This document shows, piece after piece, positions 58,041 to 64,000 of a DNA stretch of 64,000 bases. This stretch comes from Erodium maritimum (taxonomy: Eukaryota > Streptophyta > Magnoliopsida > Geraniales > Geraniaceae), in the NCBI GenBank assembly GCA_963921825.1, contig OY997594.1, positions 625,001-689,000 on the forward strand, given 5' to 3'. The translations under genes and the position numbers were made by a program. Within the stretch, counting starts at the first letter, position 1. The number at the start of each line of letters is the position of its first letter. The notes under the pieces are model-generated. The model was not told where the DNA came from, did no database searches, and saw only the letters and a program-made list of their open reading frames with translations.

Positions 58041-60115
58041 GCATGAGCACTGAAAGCAATGTAGTGTAATCGTTGGCTAAGCAAAATATGTCTGAAAATT
58101 GAATGAAACTTTGGTTATTCACTTCTTGTTTGTGTTATTGTTTTCAATGTACTGTGTGAAGATATTAGTAAACCTAAGGGTTGCATTATTGTGTCATGAA
58201 TATGAATATAATAAGACATGTGGCAGAGTTGTTTGGTAGCAGGGTTGTTAGAGGTCAGTTATAAAGGGTTAAGAGAGCTAGGACTGAAGGCCCAGACGAT
58301 CGCGTGGTGAAGCGCGTTTCAGCGAGCAAGATCATTGACACCGACCGTGTCCTAGCGTCGTGCGCGAATTGTTCAAGGTAAAACTCAATCGTGTTCATAT
58401 GTTGTAAACCATCAACAAGGGTAGAGAAAAAGGAGTTGAAGGTTTACATGTTTGCTAGAATGATTTTCTTCTTTTAAGTTTTGTTATTATAAATGACCTT
58501 TCTATACTTGATATATTGAGTGTTGAATTAAATGTTCAAAGGCAAAATGCATACTTTAGATGAAGACAGCTATAAGGAAGCTATGGAAGTAGTGTTAAAA
58601 GGTTATTGATGACAGCAGTTGTGCTGATGTGGACTCTATTTTATGCATCAGATTTTTGGGTTTGAAGGCAGGGACTAGGGAATGGGAATCTAAATTACAC
58701 ACAAATTAAGGTGATTTGATTCAAACACAGTTAAATTTCCCCAATTTAAAGTAGTGGTCTGTTCATAAGTGTATTACAAATTAAGGTGATTTGATTCAAA
58801 CACAGTTAAATTTCCCCAATTTAAAGTAGTGGTCGGTTCATAAGTGTATTTTTTAGTCTGAAACAAGATTTCAGTTGTTTACATATTATTTTGACTGTTG
58901 TTCGAAAATCTACTAGGACAAAAAAGAATTGTTTCATCATGCATCATTTTACCTGTTAAAGATTGACATCATCTTCAAAACAAAACATAAAACATACAAT
59001 TCCAATGATAAGAGGTAACATATCGATCCTTACTCTAAAAGTTGTGTATCCCGAGGTGCCATATATATGTAATGTAAGATAAGTCTATAGTTGTATATAA
59101 AAATAGAATTTGCAATCTACCAATTTGTTACATAATTTTTTTTTCATTTAGCAATAGTTAACATGTTTATTTTGTAATTTTCAAAATGTATCGTTCCTAA
59201 AAACGGATGTCGTACGTTCTTCTCATTACCAACACAATTGTTCCTTTTCACCGTTCATCCCAGTATTACATATAATAGTACACCGTTCTCACCGCTTTTG
59301 ACAACAAGAAGCTTTCCACACACATTTTTTACCTAATTAAATTAGTTTAGAGCAATATGTAATTATTTACGATCCGTAACTTGGAAGGTATTCATTTTTC
59401 TTCATCAGACTTTGAAACCCATGATCTCTCTATTTGCGCACCTCTTCTCCTTAGAGCATCCACAGTCATTGGCGGGGAATGCCGACGAGGAGTTGGCGGG
59501 GAGGTCGTTGGCGGTGAGAAAACGCCGACAAGAACGTTAAAGTCGAAGCGAACTTTGAAGAGAACCAACCTCCTTCTGACACGGAGGCAATCCCGGCAGT
59601 TCTTATCGCTATGTGCTTGTGTCCTCCTGGTCGATCCAGCTCCCCCAACCTCCCGTCCAAAACATAACTTCTCATCGCTTTCCGAGCCTTGTTACGGTTA
59701 CCTAATCAATTTTTGCACGAATGACTGGATTGGAAGCAAGCATTGCCAAGGAGACAAGAGCATCTATTTTCGTGATACCTTTGTACTAGGAACGAAACCA
59801 CGCTTTGCATGATGGTTGAATTTATTTTTGTATAAATGAACATATTTAGAGGTAAAAATTGAAATTTTCACTCGCAGTTCGAATAGTTATAAAAATATAA
59901 TTGATTTATTTTTATTTTACTTAAAATGTTTCTTAAGTTATATAAATCATATCAAGAATGAAATGTTAAAATAATATTTAGTATACTAGTGGGAAAGCAC
60001 TGTGCGATGGGCGGTGGTTACAGTAAAAACATACGTTTGAAACCCAGTCATTTAATACTTGTTTTTGGTAAACACAAAGCCTTGAAGCAAGACAACATAT
60101 TACAACAATGTCTAA
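58041..60115. other. Gene-free interval with a 75-bp tandem duplication
   Basis: Units 58,701-58,775 and 58,776-58,850 are near-identical (start ACAAATTAAGGTGATTTG). A GAGCATCCACAG word near 59,455 resembles the Tourist-type termini seen elsewhere. A 143-codon frame at 59,381-59,812 has no recognisable domain and is probably chance. Confidence 0.5.
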
Positions 60116-61338
60116 TGTGACGCCCGGGGAGGTGAGCGGACCGGGCCAGGCTTTGATACTGACGCCTGCCTTTGCTCACACGGACACCCGGCACTTGGAC
60201 ACGGAAACTTCGTTGAACCTGTCCCAAGTCAGCCTTCTGCGATGGCCCGAGAGGTCTCATCTCGGAGCGCCCGGGAACAAGCTCGGATCCCAACTGCGAC
60301 GCCCCGCGAATCCTCCTTGTGGCGTGCGACTCAGATCTCGTCGCGTTCCTCTCGGTTCGCCCGACACTCGGAATGATCGGTTACAAGTCTGCTGTCTTGA
60401 ATCGTTGCACCGCGGAAGCTCGGTATGCTGCGGAAGCATTCATTATCGAACCAAGGTAACTTTGTTAACACTATAGAACCAAACCACCAAGATCAGCACA
60501 CGAACAAGGTACGAGCTAAAGAGCTTTTTTGGCAATTATATGGAAAAGGGATTACAAATGCTATGGGGTACAACACTATACAAGTTAGCTAGTTTTTACA
60601 AAGGGGTGAATTCAATACGAGGGTGGATTCAATACATGGGGTGGATATTACAAAGGGTGGATGCATTCAAAACTATCCTAACAACTCTATTTATACCACT
60701 CAACTACCTTAACTTCTAAACTTAATGGTTAAGGCAATTTGATGCTTCCATATCAATTTGGCCTACTTGGCCGTACCTTTCCTCCAAGCATTAATGCATC
60801 AACTTGCTTCAACTCTGTTCACTCCTTAATGATCTCCATTTCAACTTGCCAATGCATTAAATGAACCTCCAAGTCAAGTCTTCATGCATAAGGAATTAGT
60901 GGACGTGAATATGGAACATGGCTCCATGTGGTTTTCAAAGGTGGCGTGTGGTCACCTTGTGGGTGCTTGTGCTAAGCCATTCATGGGCTTGTGTTTCCTT
61001 GCACGGGGCACGAGCACATATGTTGCCACATAAATAAAACCAAGTGGTTCCCATGATATAGACATGCACGGGTCATGAATGGTCTTGGATGGTCACGGGA
61101 ACGGGTCGTGTCGAACGGACACGACGAACAAAACTAGCACGCCTCGTCGTGCTTCAATAGACCAAGAAGCTCGTCATCTCGAGCCTCCACAAAACCATCG
61201 CACGTAGTACCGTGCAATACTAAGGAACCGCATCGCCACATCGGGCGGACACCAAAACAAGCACGATAAATCGTGCCTCAATCGCAGAATGCACGCTCGG
61301 ACGCAGACAAAACTTGATGAACCTGTCGGGGCGTAACA
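60116..61338 (+). repeat. LTR-like element, copy 2 (solo LTR?)
   Basis: It starts TGTGACGCCCGGGGAGGTG and ends GGGGCGTAACA, with CTAA on both sides, 1,223 bp. Its inverted ends are cleaner than copy 1. The two copies are clearly diverged, so they are unlikely to be a recent LTR pair of one element. Confidence 0.6.
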
Positions 61339-61455
61339 CTAAACTCTAAACACATACAAAGTTTAATGTTTTAACATATTATTGTTCATATACATCATGT
61401 TTTAATGTATTAAGCAAACAACTGTGTCAAGAATATTGTAACATATAAAACAATT

Positions 61456-62390
61456 AGGTTATTATCATCCGAGTACCCTAAAAGTATTTGGTTTTCATCG
61501 GAGTATCCTAATCAAACTTTGTGACACATCACTACCCTAACAAAACAATTTGTGTCAACTTAATACCTTCCGTTAACTTTCCATCCATTTTAGATGGAAA
61601 ATGGTCATATGTCTGACACATGACCACAATTTTTTTAAATGGCCATATTACCCCCCTTATATCTTGAAACCCTATTTCTCTTTTTCTTACATTCTCTTAA
61701 ATCTTATCCTCTCATCTCCACAATAACCACGTCTACCCTTTCTTCTCCACATCTATATTTCCCATTTGTTGAAATCAAAATCAAATATCCACTTCCCATT
61801 TGCAGAAATCAAAACGCTTTTCTTCGCATTTACACATCCTTATCCTTAGTCTTTGTTTCATATTTACATATCCTTATCCAGATCTACAAGCTCTCAACCT
61901 AATCATCTTCTTCATCAACACGACATACCATTTTTGTGGAAGACCCGCCATCAATCGAGCTTGAGCTCTCTCTACGTTCTCTCTGGGAGATCCTACATGA
62001 CCACACCGAGCTTGAAGACTGCGGGTTAGGTTGGAATTTGGGTAGATGAGTTCCAGAGCTCGTGTGGAACTGTGTTGATTTTGATTTTTTTTTTTTTCCA
62101 GATATGAGATGAAGAACACCAAAATGCTCATCCTCTTTATTGATTTTGATTTTTTTTATCTATCTAAGATGAGCACCAAAACGTGGAACTGTTACAGATC
62201 AGAGATGAATTTTTTTATATTTTGATTAGGTTGTAAGTTTTTTTTTTTTTGGAGAGATGAACCTCAAAAAATCCTTGGGTAGTTTTATGGAATTTTAAGA
62301 ATTAATGAAAAGAACAGAGAAGAAGAAGAAAGGAGTAGTAAATTGAAAAGGAAAAAAAGTATAAAAAATGAAAAGAGAAATATAAAATGG

Positions 62391-62432
<42 letters not shown>

Positions 62433-62760
62433 TAAAATCTGATTTTTAAAAGTCTGCATTAGATGTTTCAAAAATAAATACTGATTTTTAAAATAAAAAT
62501 AAATTTAATTTTCATAAAAAAAATTTATAAAATAAATAAATAAAAAGAAAATTTGAAATCAATGACATGTGTTTGAAAATTTGAGTGTTGGGGAGGGGTA
62601 TTTTGGACTTTTTAATGTTTTGGATGGAAAATAGACAGAAACTAACGACGGGTACTAAGTTGAAACATGTTTTGTTTGGGCATTGATGTGTCACAAAGTT
62701 TGGTTAGGGTACTCAGATGAAAACCAAATACTTTTAGAGTACTCGAATGATAATAACCCA
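61456..62760. mobile_element. Long-TIR element, 1.3 kb, non-autonomous
   Basis: The ends are inverted over about 110 bp: left GGTTATTATCATCCGAGTA with later CTTTGTGACACATCA, right the complement at 62,650-62,759. Internal sequence includes an (AT)n run at about 62,394-62,425 and no transposase. Subterminal words match the shorter MITEs at 26,175-26,640 and 43,950-44,293. Confidence 0.7.
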
Positions 62761-62769
62761 GAGAACTAC

Positions 62770-64000
62770 AATATTTCAAATAGAGTATCTCGTGTTTATT
62801 AAATGTAAGCTTAAATATAAGTTGAGAAGATATAGATAGAAAGTATATAACATAGTTTCATTCCATACATCTTAATAAAAATAAATTTTGATTTAGTCCT
62901 ACATTAGACCAGATTCGGGCCATGCCACTGTGGACGTTCCAAAGCGTATTGGTTTTATGTTGATAAAGCTTGCAGGTAGAGAGAGCTATAGCACGGACAG
63001 AGAAAAATAAAGAAAGAGCGAGAAAAGTGAGGAGGCACTTGCGAGCATGAAGCTGGACCAAGAGAAAGGAGAGCATGAAGACCCCAAATGAAGGTCTACA
63101 CAAGCTCAGCGACACCATCGTTAACTATGTTCATCAAAACCAACCACTTAAGGATTCATGTAGAAGTATTCTGACCAGTGAAATCTATACAATCTAATAT
63201 GTCATATGTTTACAGCTATAACTAAGATTCCAAGGTAGGGTACGAGGTTCCAAGCAATTGGTCGGTTCAGTGTTGACAACAATACAATAAGGTACATGCT
63301 CTCTCTCTTCCACACAAGTTATATTGTAATTATCTGAAACAATTAAAGTGTTCTTCATACCCACTCCAATCTACCTCTGTGTTCCATGCACTGCTGCAAT
63401 TTTCTGTCCTTTGTAGCTGGTCTGGTGCTGTACTTCACTTGAAACTTGGGTAGAGGCTTAGGCTTTTGATGCGCTTCATTGCTTGGTGATGTCTCCAACA
63501 GGACCTCTTCAAGAATCTCATCTGCTACATCTCCATCTTCATCCATCCTCATCAGACAAAGCAGACAAAGCAATCACTATCTATAAGACGATGATATTCA
63601 AGGACAGAAGCACAAAATTGCAACTTCACTTTCACACGATAAAACAAAAGTAAAACCCCAAACAGATGCTTAGAGAACTCAATGACTCAACTCTTCAGAG
63701 ATCTTGAGAGCATAAAGGACAGTCAGCAAATAGGAATTACTTGGTAATATTGTAACGCATAAACCAACAACAAATCAAAGAACAATGTCATTTTGATATT
63801 GCAACACATAAATCACCAATAAATCACAGAACAATGTTATCTTAATATGTTTAGTGATCCACCAAGGTAATTAGCTACTCATGACCTCCTTTTGCAGCTA
63901 GGAGTAAGTAGTAACCTTCTTCTGCTCCTCAGAAGTTAGGTCAGTGCGTGTCAGGGAAGCTAAGCAAACACGACAACGTTTATGGCATTGAGAAGCAGCA
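62770..64000 (-). repeat. Outer right block of the large inverted duplication
   Basis: This is the reverse complement of 11,407-12,363 plus 18,163-18,415. It has the empty site of the left-arm chromovirus (one GTGCC at about 63,040). It runs off the window end. Confidence 0.9.
63355..63573 (-). CDS. Unrecognised 72-codon ORF, right copy
   Basis: The twin of 11,831-12,049 with the same length, frame and stop position and six residue changes (for example F to I in ADEILEEVLLE). The motifs KPLPKFQVKYSTRPATKD and HRGRLEW are kept. Function unknown; probably part of a larger duplicated gene. Confidence 0.4.
   Translation of the reverse strand: MLCLLCLMRMDEDGDVADEILEEVLLETSPSNEAHQKPKPLPKFQVKYSTRPATKDRKLQQCMEHRGRLEWV

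Noticed and set aside
59381-59812. A 143-codon frame as a gene
   Set aside because: No recognisable domain, composition shifts along its length, and part of it overlaps Tourist-like terminal words.

Overview
The window is nuclear DNA from a flowering plant. It holds spliced genes with GT-AG introns that match plant families (AP-5 beta, a PUB62-type U-box ligase, nucleoporin GP210, FKBP62/ROF1, mitochondrial malate dehydrogenase), surrounded by plant retrotransposons, hAT and Mutator-like elements and MITEs. I cannot fix the species. Every exon border below was read by eye from splice signals and reading phase.

Layout. 0-5 kb: a Copia-like LTR remnant, then an apparently intact three-exon AP-5 complex beta gene on the minus strand. 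5-11 kb: gene-poor repeat sequence with a GC-rich fold-back MITE and a dead mosaic of FKBP62 and malate dehydrogenase exons. From about 11.4 kb to the right edge the window is dominated by one very large, interrupted inverted duplication. Its left side (11,407-33,056) reads as the reverse complement of its right side (33,471-64,000), with a spacer of only about 0.4 kb. Younger insertions interrupt the symmetry: a 5.8 kb Ty3/Gypsy chromovirus at 12.4-18.2 kb (left), a 4.3 kb hAT transposon at 33.8-38.1 kb (right), a 0.5 kb Mutator-type MITE and a 2.1 kb LINE-containing block at 45.0-48.0 kb (right), and about 9 kb of unrelated sequence at 53.5-62.8 kb (right).

Each arm carries the same two convergent loci. 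One is a U-box E3 ligase gene of the PUB62 type. The right copy is intact (12 exons, 588 codons, every phase consistent); the left copy is dead (two frameshifts and a premature TGA). The other is a 'mini-GP210': the first four exons of nucleoporin GP210 followed directly by a tandemly duplicated C-terminal exon pair and, farther on, a transmembrane last exon, with the long middle of the gene absent. The inner 3.8 kb of the arms, over the GP210 exons, is essentially identical, whereas the outer parts have diverged by substitutions and indels. That pattern suggests recent gene conversion between the arms.

The unrelated block at 53.5-62.8 kb holds two LTR-like copies of one family, a TATA-box promoter candidate followed by a perfect 23-bp hairpin and a 0.36 kb inverted repeat (a possible hairpin-RNA source), and a long-TIR element. 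No rRNA, tRNA or CRISPR array was seen.
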